A DNA stretch of 64,000 nt, taken from contig OY970245.1 in assembly GCA_963715455.1 (NCBI GenBank), positions 2,232,001 to 2,296,000 on the forward strand, written 5' to 3'. Shown piece after piece: positions 33,064-41,156 of the stretch (within the stretch, counting starts at the first letter, position 1; each line of letters starts with the position of its first letter). This DNA is from VRUE01 sp963715455. GTDB lineage: Bacteria; Actinomycetota; Thermoleophilia; Solirubrobacterales; 70-9. Position numbers and translations under genes: made by a program. The notes beneath the pieces were generated by a model. The model made no database searches, was not told the origin of the DNA, and worked only from the letters and a program-made list of their open reading frames with translations.

Positions 33064-34455
33064 CTATGCATCCGGCAGACGGTCAAGGTCGCCCCGTGAG
33101 GCGTCGATCACGCCGCGGGCGACGCCCTCCCAGCTCCAAAGCCGCCGCGCAGTGGCGACCAGGCTTTCCTGAGCAGTCGCACGCGCATCCGCCGACAGCG
33201 CCAGCCACCCGTTGAGCCGCTCCGCGATCGCCTCGACCGCCCCGGCCTCGACCGGAAATGAGGTCAGCAAGCCGGCCTCGGGTGGCAGCGCCTCCTGCAG
33301 CTGCCGCGAGACCTCAAGCATCCCCGAATGCCCGGCAGACACCGGCAACACCCCGCAGGCCGCCGCCTCCGCGGCGACCATCCCAAAGGCCTCGGGGAAG
33401 GTGCTGGGCATGACCAGCGCCTCGGCGCCGGGCAGCAGCTCGGCCACCTGATCGTGCTCCAACCGCCCGATGAGCTCGACCGAGCCGGCGGCCGCCTTCG
33501 CCGCCTCGGCGTAGCCGGCAGGTGGATCGGCAAGAAACGCCGAGAGAATTGGCAACGGCTTCTCCTTGCCGCCCTCGAGCCCCCTACCGGCTCCCGCGAT
33601 CTCGAGAGCTTTGCCGAGGTCGCCCTGCCCGAGCGCATCGAGCAGCTGCCGCAACCCATCCTCGTACTCGCCGAAACCCGCGATCTCGAGACGCACGTCT
33701 GGATGATGGGCCTTGACCAGCGGCCATGCCGCCAGCAAAAGGTCGACCCCCTTGGAGACGATCAGCTTGCCGACGTAGATGACACGCCGCGAGGTGGGGT
33801 CGGGTCCAGCGGGGCCGCGTTCGCGGCGAGTTCCCGCTGGACCCGACCCCACCTCGCGGGGCCGAAACCGCTCCGTATCGACACCTGGCGGACCGAGCTT
33901 TGTCTTCTCCCTAATCCCCTCTACGCCGGGCAGTGCCTGCCAAAGCGACTCGGCTGTATGTCGCGAGCCGACCAGAACACCTCGAGCAGCTTCCATGCCC
34001 TCTTCGGCATAGGGAAGAAAGCGAGGATGTGGCTTGACCGTGTACTCCAGTGCCGAGCCGTGGATCTTGGCGGCGAAGGGAGCGACCTCGGCGCGGGCAA
34101 GAATCGCCGGGCCCATGACGAGGTGATTGGCGAGCGCGAGATCGATTCCACCAGCTCGCGTAGCCACATCGCGCACAGCCGCCACGTTGGCCTCGATGTA
34201 ACGGTTCAGCTCCTCGTCGGTCAGCTCCGGGAAGGCTTTGACCTCGAACCCCTCGTAGGGGTCTTTGACGTAGACGGGCAGCAGGCCGCCGATGTCCGGG
34301 TTGTGGATCTCCACCCCCTCGATCCGCGTCTCGCGGTCTTGACAGAGCAGGTGCACCTCGTGGCCGAGCCCGGCGAGCGCCTTGGCCAGGTTGAAGTTGT
34401 AAATGTTGCTGCCGGTGCCGCGCAGCATGTAGCCGTGGAAGAGCAGGACACGCAT
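33064..34455 (-). CDS. Family 4 glycosyltransferase with in-frame palindrome insertion
   Basis: The 463-residue product is a GT-B retaining glycosyltransferase. It has an N-terminal domain beginning MRVLLFHGYMLRGTGSNIYN, the linker VDTERFRPR, RVIYVGKLIVSKGVDLLL opening the nucleotide-sugar domain, and PSTFPEAFGMVAAEAAACG with the EX7E-type motif. Between RFRPR and RVIYVGK lie about 24 residues rich in Gly, Pro, Arg and Ser (201-224) encoded by a perfect inverted repeat, which seems an insertion. The ATG at 34455 is the start matching the family. The sugar and acceptor are unknown. Confidence 0.88.
   Translation of the reverse strand: MRVLLFHGYMLRGTGSNIYNFNLAKALAGLGHEVHLLCQDRETRIEGVEIHNPDIGGLLPVYVKDPYEGFEVKAFPELTDEELNRYIEANVAAVRDVATRAGGIDLALANHLVMGPAILARAEVAPFAAKIHGSALEYTVKPHPRFLPYAEEGMEAARGVLVGSRHTAESLWQALPGVEGIREKTKLGPPGVDTERFRPREVGSGPAGTRRERGPAGPDPTSRRVIYVGKLIVSKGVDLLLAAWPLVKAHHPDVRLEIAGFGEYEDGLRQLLDALGQGDLGKALEIAGAGRGLEGGKEKPLPILSAFLADPPAGYAEAAKAAAGSVELIGRLEHDQVAELLPGAEALVMPSTFPEAFGMVAAEAAACGVLPVSAGHSGMLEVSRQLQEALPPEAGLLTSFPVEAGAVEAIAERLNGWLALSADARATAQESLVATARRLWSWEGVARGVIDASRGDLDRLPDA
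33787..33859. repeat. 27-bp-arm palindrome inside glycosyltransferase gene
   Basis: Arms 33787-33813 and 33833-33859 are perfect inverted repeats of 27 bp around a 19-base loop which itself pairs GCCGC/GCGGC. The protein stays in frame through it. The shape matches the intergenic hairpin elements, though the sequence belongs to none of the families defined here. Confidence 0.75.
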
Positions 34456-34473
34456 CGGAGCCGCGCAAGCTAT

Positions 34474-34479
34474 TAGTCT
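34474..34479 (+). promoter_or_regulatory. Minus-10 TAGTCT, probable leaderless start
   Basis: TAGTCT ends 8 bases before the GTG at 34488, with no ribosome binding site. Confidence 0.45.
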
Positions 34480-34487
34480 TCGCGGCC

Positions 34488-34751
34488 GTGAACTCGAAGC
34501 AGCTCTTCCGCATGCGCGCCCCGGCCTCAGGCCGCGAGGCCCTGACCCACGCCGAGCCCGGCGAGGTCTACCTCGACCGCGAGACCGGCGAGGAGATGGA
34601 GCCGGTGGCGATGGTCCTGCCACTCGCCCCCTCGACCTCCTCCCTGCCGCGCACCCCGGAGAACCTGCGCGCCTGCCGCCGCTGCAACCAGTTGATCGGC
34701 CTCGACATCAGCGACTGCCCTTACTGCGGGCTGCGTCAAGAAGCCCTTTAG
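34488..34751 (+). CDS. Small zinc-ribbon protein
   Basis: The 87-residue product ends in a zinc ribbon CRRCNQLIGLDISDCPYCG with two CxxC knuckles. The first 60 residues are polar with a stretch EVYLDRETGEEMEP and a Pro/Ser-rich linker. No DNA- or RNA-binding domain is fused. It starts at a GTG with a leaderless-type minus-10 element. It is divergent from the glycosyltransferase gene. The function is unknown. Confidence 0.7.
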   Translation: MNSKQLFRMRAPASGREALTHAEPGEVYLDRETGEEMEPVAMVLPLAPSTSSLPRTPENLRACRRCNQLIGLDISDCPYCGLRQEAL

Positions 34752-34771
34752 TCCCGGCGGGGGATGGCCGC

Positions 34772-34872
34772 CGGTAGGGCCTCCTCACTCGCAACTCGTC
34801 GTTGAATCGGCAATAGCTGTCGCCTCTTAGGTGCTCCCCTCCTCCCGCGCAAAACGTTCGGAGGCCCTACCG
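34772..34872 (+). repeat. Structured repeat family R3, left copy
   Basis: Arms 34772-34784 and 34860-34872 (CGGTAGGGCCTCC and its complement) pair perfectly over 13 bp. The core holds CTCGCAACTCGTCGTTGAA near one side and GCTCCCCTCCTCCCGCGC then AAAACGTTC near the other. The core recurs inverted at 34977-35095. Confidence 0.7.
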
Positions 34873-34976
34873 ACGTCCATCCCTGATCAGCTTCAAGGCA
34901 CGAGACCCCAACACGCCCAGGGCACTCCCCCGCACGCCTCGTCTTTGAAGCTTCCGTGCTGCGAGCCGTTGCGGGA

Positions 34977-35095
34977 GGCGAGCGTCGGGTGCCCCCGCGA
35001 ACGTTTTGCGCGGGAGGAGGGGAGCTCGATCGAGGCGCTAGCTGACCCCGCTTCAACGACGAGTTGCGAGTGAGCGGGGGTACCCGACGCTCGCC
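34977..35095 (-). repeat. Structured repeat family R3, right copy, inverted
   Basis: Arms 34977-34997 and 35075-35095 pair 20 of 21 bases and have no similarity to the arms of the left copy. Read on minus, the core gives the same CTCGCAACTCGTCGTTGAA and GCTCCCCTCCTCCCGCGC strands. Middle bases between them differ. Confidence 0.7.
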
Positions 35096-35116
35096 CCGGG
35101 CATTCCGCCCGAACCC

Positions 35117-35884
35117 CTACGGCTGCTTGACCAGCGTCGCCGTGTAGAGCAGCCGAGCGTTGGAGTAGAAGCAGCCGTAGGTCTTGGTTTTGCCTACGCC
35201 CTGTTGCGGGTTGCCGCCCTGGATGTCTTCTCTGGAGGCGCATTTGCCCTCTAGGCGGCTGCCGCGCCAGGTGTCTTCGTCGGTGACGTTGAAGGCGAAC
35301 ATCGGCGCCCAGGTGGGGATCGTCAGGGCGACGACCTGGCCGCGCAGCACGCTCAGTGGGTGCTCGAGGGCAAAGATCGGCGTCGTGCCGAAGTGCGGGT
35401 TGAGCCGCTCGATCGGGCTCTGCCGGACGAGCGTGTATTTCGGCGGCTTGGAGCCTTCCACCGGGCGCAGCACGCCGATCCGTGCCTGTGAGGGGTCGCC
35501 GAGGAATTCGTTGAAGAAGCCGACCTCGTTGGTCGTCGTTTTGGTGTCTGCCCGTGAGGGGCGCGCCAGGGTGATCGACCAGGCGACAATCTTGCCGTCG
35601 AAGGGGACCTCGTAGGGCCGGTCGACCCCGCCGGCGGTCGATTGGAAGCCGGTCACGTGCCCCTCCACCCGGCAAGGGATGACCTCAACGTTGTTGACGA
35701 TTTTGCCCGGACATGAGGGCGGCGGCGTGGTCGCCGTCTTGCCGAGCACGACGACGCGCAACGGTGCTGAGCCAGCGTCGCCCGGCCAGGCCGCCACGAC
35801 AAGCAGCGCGAAAAAGGCGCCGGCCAACGCCAACGCCGCGGGCGCACGCAACCTGCCGGTCCGGTTTTCTCCTGCTCCAAGCAC
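35117..35884 (-). CDS. Probable secreted protein of unknown function
   Basis: The product is about 255 residues with an N-terminal export signal (RTGRLRAPAALALAGAFF, then a hydrophobic run ending VVAAWPG). The mature part is beta-rich and has four cysteines, in PSCPGK, VIPCRVEG, EGKCASRED and YGCFYSN, which could form two disulfides. A block RPYEVPFDGKIVAWSITLA suggests a beta-sandwich. No known domain was recognised. The GTG at 35884 gives a sensible signal peptide; a GTG at 35914 is possible. It is divergent from the ABC exporter. Confidence 0.65.
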   Translation of the reverse strand: MLGAGENRTGRLRAPAALALAGAFFALLVVAAWPGDAGSAPLRVVVLGKTATTPPPSCPGKIVNNVEVIPCRVEGHVTGFQSTAGGVDRPYEVPFDGKIVAWSITLARPSRADTKTTTNEVGFFNEFLGDPSQARIGVLRPVEGSKPPKYTLVRQSPIERLNPHFGTTPIFALEHPLSVLRGQVVALTIPTWAPMFAFNVTDEDTWRGSRLEGKCASREDIQGGNPQQGVGKTKTYGCFYSNARLLYTATLVKQP

Positions 35885-36001
35885 GATCTCAAGCTGCAAA
35901 CCCGGTGTCCTCACTAGGGTTGCGGCCTCGATTCTGCCGTCCCGCCCGGCCGGATGCGCACTTCCGTGCTGCATTGCACGATCCCGGCCAGGGGCCGTCT
36001 G

Positions 36002-36007
36002 TAGGGT
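36002..36007 (+). promoter_or_regulatory. Minus-10 TAGGGT before ABC operon
   Basis: TAGGGT ends 11 bases before the ATG at 36019, giving a very short or absent leader. Confidence 0.35.
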
Positions 36008-36018
36008 TGCCAGCCGGG

Positions 36019-36999
36019 ATGGAGACAACGGATCGAGCCATCGTCGTACAGGGTCTGGAGCGCGCTTTCGACGACGTGCTTGCTGTACAGGGTGTCGACC
36101 TCGCGGTCGAGGAGGGCGAAATCTACGGCTTCCTTGGCCCCAACGGAGCAGGCAAGACGACGACCGTGCGGATGCTGACCACGCTGCTGCTGCCGACCGG
36201 GGGGCAGGCGCGGGTCGCCGGGCACGACGTGGTCGCCGAAGCTCGGGCGGTGCGCAGCTCGATCGGCGTCGCTCTACAGGAGGCGGCCCTCGACCCGTTG
36301 ATGACCGGGCGCGAGCTGATCCGCCTGCAGGCCACCCTGCAAGGCCTGCCCAGCGCCGAGGGTCGTCGGCGCTCCGACGATCTGCTCGAGCGGGTCGACC
36401 TGGTCGCTGCCGCCGATCGCCGGGTCGGCGGCTACTCGGGCGGCATGAAGCGCCGCCTCGACCTGGCCGCGGCGCTCGTCCACGAACCACGCGTGCTCTT
36501 CCTCGACGAGCCGACCACCGGCCTTGACCCGGTCAGCCGCAAGACGATCTGGGCAGAGGTGCAAACGCTCAACGACGAGGGCACGACGGTCTTCCTCACC
36601 ACCCAGTACCTGGAGGAGGCCGACCAGCTCGCCGACAACGTGGCGATCATCGACAGCGGCCGGATCGTCGCCGAAGGCACGCCGGAGTCGCTCAAGGCGG
36701 AAATCGGCAATCCCCACATCCAGCTGCAGATCGCCGCCGGCTCGATCGCGGCCGCGGAGGAGGTCTGCGCCAGGGTCGGCCGGCTGCTGCCGCCCAAGGA
36801 TGCCAAGACGGTGCTGGTCGAGGTCGAGAACGGCGCCGCCGACATCCCGCGGGTGGTGAGGGCGCTCGACGAGGCCGGCATCGCGGTCGAGTCGCTGGAG
36901 CTGGTTCGCCCAACGCTCGACGACGTCTTCGTCGCCAAGACCGGCTACCACCTCGAGGAGGAGAGCGAGGAGAGCGCCGAGGAGGCGGTCGAGGCGTGA
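36019..36999 (+). CDS. ABC exporter ATP-binding protein, DrrA-like
   Basis: This ATPase powers an ABC-2 type exporter. The 326-residue product has Walker A GPNGAGKTTTVRML near residue 39, the signature YSGGMKRRLDLAAALVHEP, Walker B VLFLDEPTTGLDP, and the His-loop region VFLTTQYLEEADQLAD. The Gln at the usual His-switch place (TTQYLEEA) is typical of DrrA-like ATPases. A C-terminal regulatory extension of about 90 residues follows, ending in an acidic tail. It overlaps the first permease gene by 4 bases (GTGA). Confidence 0.94.
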   Translation: METTDRAIVVQGLERAFDDVLAVQGVDLAVEEGEIYGFLGPNGAGKTTTVRMLTTLLLPTGGQARVAGHDVVAEARAVRSSIGVALQEAALDPLMTGRELIRLQATLQGLPSAEGRRRSDDLLERVDLVAAADRRVGGYSGGMKRRLDLAAALVHEPRVLFLDEPTTGLDPVSRKTIWAEVQTLNDEGTTVFLTTQYLEEADQLADNVAIIDSGRIVAEGTPESLKAEIGNPHIQLQIAAGSIAAAEEVCARVGRLLPPKDAKTVLVEVENGAADIPRVVRALDEAGIAVESLELVRPTLDDVFVAKTGYHLEEESEESAEEAVEA

Positions 37000-37781
37000 A
37001 CCGCCTGACGACCAACGCGCGCGTCGTGCGGGCGCTGGGCATGCGCTCGATCCGCCAGACCTTCCGCCGCCCACAGCTGATCGCGCCGATCATCGTCTTC
37101 CCCACGCTGCTGCTGGCGATCCAGACCGGCGGTGCGGGCGGCGCGGTCGAACTGCCCGGCTTCCCGCCGGTGCAGAGCTTCCTCCAATTCATGCTCGCCG
37201 GGGCGATGATGCAGTCGCTGATGCTGGCCGGCAACAGCGGCGGCATCGCCCTCGCCGTCGACATCGAGATGGGCTTCACCGACAGGCTCTTCTCGGCGCC
37301 GATCCCGCGTTTCGCAATCGTCCTCGGCCGGCTGGCGGGAACCGCGGCGCTGGGTCTCTTCGCCTCGCTCTGGTTCCTGGCGATCGGGCTGATCTTCGGC
37401 GCCGAGATCCACAGCGGCGTGGCCGGCGCCCTGGTCGCGATCGTCCTGGTCACGGCGACGGCGATGGCGGTCGGCGGCATCGGTGCGGCGATCGCCCTGC
37501 GCACGGGCAGCGCCAGCGTCGTCCAGGGCCTCTTCCCGCTGGTCCTCGTCGTGCTCTTCCTCTCCTCGGCCTTCTTCCCGATCGACCTGATGATCGAGCC
37601 GGCCAAGACGATCGCCGAATACAACCCCCTGAGCCTGATCGTCGAAGGCATCCGCGACCCGATCATCTCCGACATCGGCGCCGCCGAGACGCTCTACGCC
37701 GTGCTGGCGATCCTCGGCATCGTCGTCTTCGGCCTCGTGCTCAGCGCCCGCGCCCTGCGACACCGTCTGAAGGTCGGCTGA
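36996..37781 (+). CDS. ABC-2 type permease, first
   Basis: The 261-residue product has six membrane helices and the ABC-2 permease features LARDI-like IALAVDIEMGFTDRLFSAPIPR and SSAFFPIDLMIEP...NPLSLIVEGIRD. It starts at a GTG overlapping the ATPase stop. A second permease of the same kind follows, so the transporter is probably an ATPase dimer with a permease heterodimer. Cargo may be a lipid, drug or glycan; the coupled glycosidase and glycosyltransferase favour a glycan or glycolipid. Confidence 0.9.
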   Translation: MNRLTTNARVVRALGMRSIRQTFRRPQLIAPIIVFPTLLLAIQTGGAGGAVELPGFPPVQSFLQFMLAGAMMQSLMLAGNSGGIALAVDIEMGFTDRLFSAPIPRFAIVLGRLAGTAALGLFASLWFLAIGLIFGAEIHSGVAGALVAIVLVTATAMAVGGIGAAIALRTGSASVVQGLFPLVLVVLFLSSAFFPIDLMIEPAKTIAEYNPLSLIVEGIRDPIISDIGAAETLYAVLAILGIVVFGLVLSARALRHRLKVG

Positions 37782-38572
37782 TGGACTCCGCGGCAACGCT
37801 GCCTGCGTGGCGCGCCAATCTGGCGGCGATCGGCGCCCTCATGGCGCGCGCCCGCAACGAGCTGCTGCGTGTGCCGGGGGCGGCGATCCCCGGTGTGCTG
37901 GCGCCGACGATCTTCTTCCTCGGCCTCAACGGCGTCTTCGGCGCCCTCACCCAGCTGAACGGCTTCGAAACCGGCACGTATGAGAGCTTCATCGTGCCGG
38001 TCAGCATGCTGCAGGGCGCTGGCTTCACCGGCGCTGCCGCCGGGGTCAACCTCGCCCGCGACATCGAGCAGGGCTGGACCGACCGGCTGCTTGTCTCCCC
38101 CGCCCCGCGCTGGGTGCTGCTCGCCGGCAGCGTGCTCGCGGCCAGCACGCGAGCGCTGATCCCCGCCAGCTTCGTCCTGCTCATCGCCCTGCCGCTGGGC
38201 GCCAGCTGGCCGGGCATCGAGGGCTTGGTCGTCGTCTACCTGATGGTCACAGCGATGGCCGCGGTCGCCGCTTGCTGGGGCTCGGCCCTCGCCCTGCGTT
38301 TCAAGAGCCAGTCCGCGGCGCCGCTGATGCAGGCCGGGATGATGGCCCTGATTCTCACAACCACCGCCTACGCGCCACTCGCTCTGCTGCAGCCCTGGCT
38401 ACAGAGCGTCGCCGAAATCAACCCGGTGACCAATGTCGTCGACGCCGCCCGCCAGGGCTTCGTCGGCAGCGTCACTTGGGCCGAGACCTGGCCCGGCATC
38501 GTCGCCCTGCTCGGCCTGCTCGTCGTGCTCGGCGCCTGGGCGCTGCGCGAAATGCGCCGCACCGCAGTGTGA
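37781..38572 (+). CDS. ABC-2 type permease, second
   Basis: The 263-residue product again has six helices, with GVNLARDIEQGWTDRLLVSP after the second helix and LLQPWLQSVAEINPVTNVVD before the last. It differs clearly from the first permease, so the two arose from an old duplication. Its ATG overlaps the previous stop (TGATG) and its own stop overlaps the next GTG. This places it in one tightly coupled operon of five genes. Confidence 0.9.
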   Translation: MDSAATLPAWRANLAAIGALMARARNELLRVPGAAIPGVLAPTIFFLGLNGVFGALTQLNGFETGTYESFIVPVSMLQGAGFTGAAAGVNLARDIEQGWTDRLLVSPAPRWVLLAGSVLAASTRALIPASFVLLIALPLGASWPGIEGLVVVYLMVTAMAAVAACWGSALALRFKSQSAAPLMQAGMMALILTTTAYAPLALLQPWLQSVAEINPVTNVVDAARQGFVGSVTWAETWPGIVALLGLLVVLGAWALREMRRTAV

Positions 38573-39738
38573 AGGCGGTCGCACACGCGGAACGCTTGCT
38601 GAGGGGCAGCTGGATCGAGGGCGAGCGGGACGGGGTGCCTTTCGCCTACACGCGCCCGAGCCCAAGCCGCTACCCATGGCAGTGGTACTGGGATTCCTGC
38701 TTCGCGGCGATCGTCCGGCGGCGCTTCGACCCGGCGCGGGCGCGGCGCGAGCTGGAGACGCTGCTGGCGGCACAGCAGGACGACGGCTTCATCGGCCACA
38801 CGATCTTCTGGGAGCGGCCGGTGACGCTCTCGCGCCTGCCCTTCTACAACGTCACCTCGCGCAGCGCCTTGCAGACCGGCACGATCCAGCCGCCGCTGCT
38901 CGCCTGGGCCTGGCGGATCGCGGTCGGCGACCCAGCCACCGAGCCGCGCATCGCCGCGCAGCTGGACTGGCTGGCCGCCAACCGCGACCTGGAGGGCGAC
39001 GAGCTGCTCTGGATCGTGCAGCCCGACGAGTCGGGGCTCGATGCCTCGCCCAAGTTCGACCCGGTCTGGGGCAGGCGCGCATGCTCGCGCGTCGGCTTCC
39101 CACTGCTCGTGCACCGCAACCGCGGCCTCGACTTCGACGCGCGGCGCATCCGCGAGCGCGGCGGACCGGTGCTCTGCGAGGTGCTGGTCAACACGCTCTG
39201 GTCGCTCTCGTTGCAGGCGATGGGGCGACCGTCCGCCACACCGGCCCTGGTCGAGCGGCTCTGGGACGAGCGGCGTGGTCTCTTTATCGACGAGGCGCAG
39301 CCGGGCGGCGCCAGGCCCGACATCGTCACCTGGGCGGCACTTGCCCCCCTCGCCCTCCCCGACCTGCCGGAGCAGATCGGCCGCCGCCTGGTCGAGGAGC
39401 ACCTGCTCGACGAGCGCCGCTTCCTCACCCCGGTGGCGCCGCCCTCGGTCTCGGCTGCCGAGCCGAGCTATGAGCCCGGCGGCAGCGGCGGCCTGCTGCG
39501 CCGCTACTGGCGCGGGCCGACCTGGGTAAACGCCGCCTGGCTGCTCTGGCTCGGTCTGCGCCGCCTCGGCTATGAGGATCAGGCCGAACGCGTCGCGCGT
39601 GGTCTGATCGGGGCGGTCGAGCGCGAAGGTCTGCGCGAGTACTACGACCCGCGCAGCGGCGCTGGGCTCGGCGCCCGCGACTTCGCCTGGTCGGCGCTGA
39701 TCGCCGAGCTGGCCGAGCCGACAGAATGGCCGTCGTGA
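38569..39738 (+). CDS. MGH1-like glycoside hydrolase
   Basis: The 389-residue product is an (alpha/alpha)6-barrel protein similar to mannosylglycerate hydrolase and GH63-type enzymes. Landmarks are RYPWQWYWDSCFAAIVRRRF near residue 33, GFIGHTIFWER, and the late GPTWVNAAWLLWLGLRRLGY. The Asp in YWDSC and an acidic residue near the C-terminus (EYYDPRSG) are candidate catalytic residues. No signal peptide is present, so it acts in the cytoplasm. It starts at a GTG overlapping the permease stop and overlaps the next gene by 13 bases. Confidence 0.82.
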   Translation: MKAVAHAERLLRGSWIEGERDGVPFAYTRPSPSRYPWQWYWDSCFAAIVRRRFDPARARRELETLLAAQQDDGFIGHTIFWERPVTLSRLPFYNVTSRSALQTGTIQPPLLAWAWRIAVGDPATEPRIAAQLDWLAANRDLEGDELLWIVQPDESGLDASPKFDPVWGRRACSRVGFPLLVHRNRGLDFDARRIRERGGPVLCEVLVNTLWSLSLQAMGRPSATPALVERLWDERRGLFIDEAQPGGARPDIVTWAALAPLALPDLPEQIGRRLVEEHLLDERRFLTPVAPPSVSAAEPSYEPGGSGGLLRRYWRGPTWVNAAWLLWLGLRRLGYEDQAERVARGLIGAVEREGLREYYDPRSGAGLGARDFAWSALIAELAEPTEWPS

Positions 39739-40457
39739 ACCCAGGCCCACTAGTCAGCGTCGTCATCCCCGCCTACGAAGCCGAGCGCTTCATCGGCGAG
39801 GCGATCGCGAGTGTCCTTGCCCAAACCTACGCACCGGTCGAGACGATCGTCGTCGACGATGGCTCTGCTGACCGCACCGCCGAGGTGGCGCGCGCCTACG
39901 ACGGCGTCACGGTGATCGTCCAGGAGAACCGCGGCCCGTCAGCCGCGCGCAACCGCGGCTTCGCCGCCGCCAGCGGTGAGCTGATCGCCTTCCATGACAG
40001 CGACGACCTGATGACCCCGGACAAGCTTCTAGTCCAGGTCGGCGTGCTGATCGACGACCCGCAGGTGGGCTGCGTGCTGGCCGAGCAGGAACTGCTGGTC
40101 GAAGACGGTGCCGAGCTGCCCTTCTGGGTGGAGGGCTCGAAGGTGCCGACCGTGATGCCTCCCAAGCCAGAGGAGCTGGCCGACGAGCCCGACGTGCATC
40201 CGATGACGGTGGTCATGCGCCGCGCGGTCTTCGAGCAGGTCGGCGGCTTCGACGAGACGATGCGGGCCGCCGAGGACTTCGACTGGATGCTGCGCGCCAG
40301 CGAGCAGGGGGTCGAGATCGCCCGCCTGGGACAGGTCCTACTGCGCCGTCGCGTGCATCCGGAGAGCCTCACCCAGAACGCGGCCGCGAGCCGCGCCGGT
40401 CACTTTCGCGCGATCAAGGCGCGGATTGAACGGCATCGCGCTCGCGCCGCCGAGTGA
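39726..40457 (+). CDS. Family 2 glycosyltransferase
   Basis: The 243-residue product has the GT-A fold: VSVVIPAYEAERFIGEAIAS at the start, VDDGSADRT, NRGPSAARNRG, and the DxD-type motif HDSDDLMTPDK, followed by FDWMLRASEQG with the catalytic Asp region. It begins inside the end of the MGH1-like gene, so both are translated together. Donor and acceptor are unknown. The export operon plus this enzyme points to synthesis of a surface glycan, which is inference. Confidence 0.9.
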   Translation: MAVVNPGPLVSVVIPAYEAERFIGEAIASVLAQTYAPVETIVVDDGSADRTAEVARAYDGVTVIVQENRGPSAARNRGFAAASGELIAFHDSDDLMTPDKLLVQVGVLIDDPQVGCVLAEQELLVEDGAELPFWVEGSKVPTVMPPKPEELADEPDVHPMTVVMRRAVFEQVGGFDETMRAAEDFDWMLRASEQGVEIARLGQVLLRRRVHPESLTQNAAASRAGHFRAIKARIERHRARAAE

Positions 40458-40466
40458 AGACGGCGC

Positions 40467-41156
40467 TCACCGGGCGGCGCCCCTGCGCCGGTCGAGGGAC
40501 TGCTTGAGCAGCCGCGCGAACTCGGCCCGCTCCCCCCGGTTGCTGATCGAGTGGTTCTCGCCGTGCACACGGCGCATGGTGACGGTCTCCGGCAGCATTG
40601 CCTGCTTCAGGTCAAGCTCACGGGCGCGCAGCAAGAAGGTGAGCCCGTCGCTCACTTTCACGCCCTCCTGCCAGGGGCCAATCGCCTTGTAGGCGACCCG
40701 CCTGGCCAGCATGGCCCCTATATAGAGGCCGGGCTGGGCGCCCTCGGGGAGACGCAGCGCTTCTGCCTGCTGCTCCCCCAGCTCGGGACTGGCGAACTGC
40801 TGCACATGGCCGAAGACCAGGCTCAACTCGGGATCGGCTTCGAAGGCAGCCAACTGCAGGGCGGTCTTCTCCGGGCGCCAGAGGTCATCGGCATCGAGAA
40901 AGGCGACGAAGTCCCCGCGAACCGCGCGCAGCGCCGCATTGCGCGCCTCACCGATACCTCGCCGCGGCTCGCAGATGACCTCCACGCGCGCGCCGAAGCC
41001 GCGGGCAATCTCGCCGCTGCGATCGGTCGAGTCATTGTCGACGACGATCACCTGCTCGCAGGGCCGCTCCTGAGCGAGAACGCTCTCGATCGCTTCTGCC
41101 AGGTAGGCCTCCCCGTTATGCACGGGGATCGCCGCGCTGACCGTCGGCTCAGCCAA
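40467..41156 (-). CDS. Family 2 glycosyltransferase, second
   Basis: The 229-residue product has VSAAIPVHNGEAYLAEAIES, VDNDSTDRSGEIARG, RRGIGEARNAAL and the DxD-type motif FLDADDLWRPEK. The late segment VHGENHSISNRGERAEF is shared with glycosyltransferases near PqqD-type proteins, in my experience. The TTG at 41156 was chosen because it begins the fold and overlaps the stop of the HPr-kinase-like gene. It is convergent with the other GT2 gene, 9 bases away. Confidence 0.88.
   Translation of the reverse strand: MAEPTVSAAIPVHNGEAYLAEAIESVLAQERPCEQVIVVDNDSTDRSGEIARGFGARVEVICEPRRGIGEARNAALRAVRGDFVAFLDADDLWRPEKTALQLAAFEADPELSLVFGHVQQFASPELGEQQAEALRLPEGAQPGLYIGAMLARRVAYKAIGPWQEGVKVSDGLTFLLRARELDLKQAMLPETVTMRRVHGENHSISNRGERAEFARLLKQSLDRRRGAAR

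Larger units (their letters stand above)
34752..35116. other. 365-bp gene-free stretch filled by inverted hairpins
   Basis: No gene was found here. The stretch holds two copies of repeat R3 in opposite orientation and, between them, a third hairpin with arms AGCTTCAA and TTGAAGCT (about 34887-34962). Because the R3 copies face each other, the whole can also fold as one large cruciform. Confidence 0.6.
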
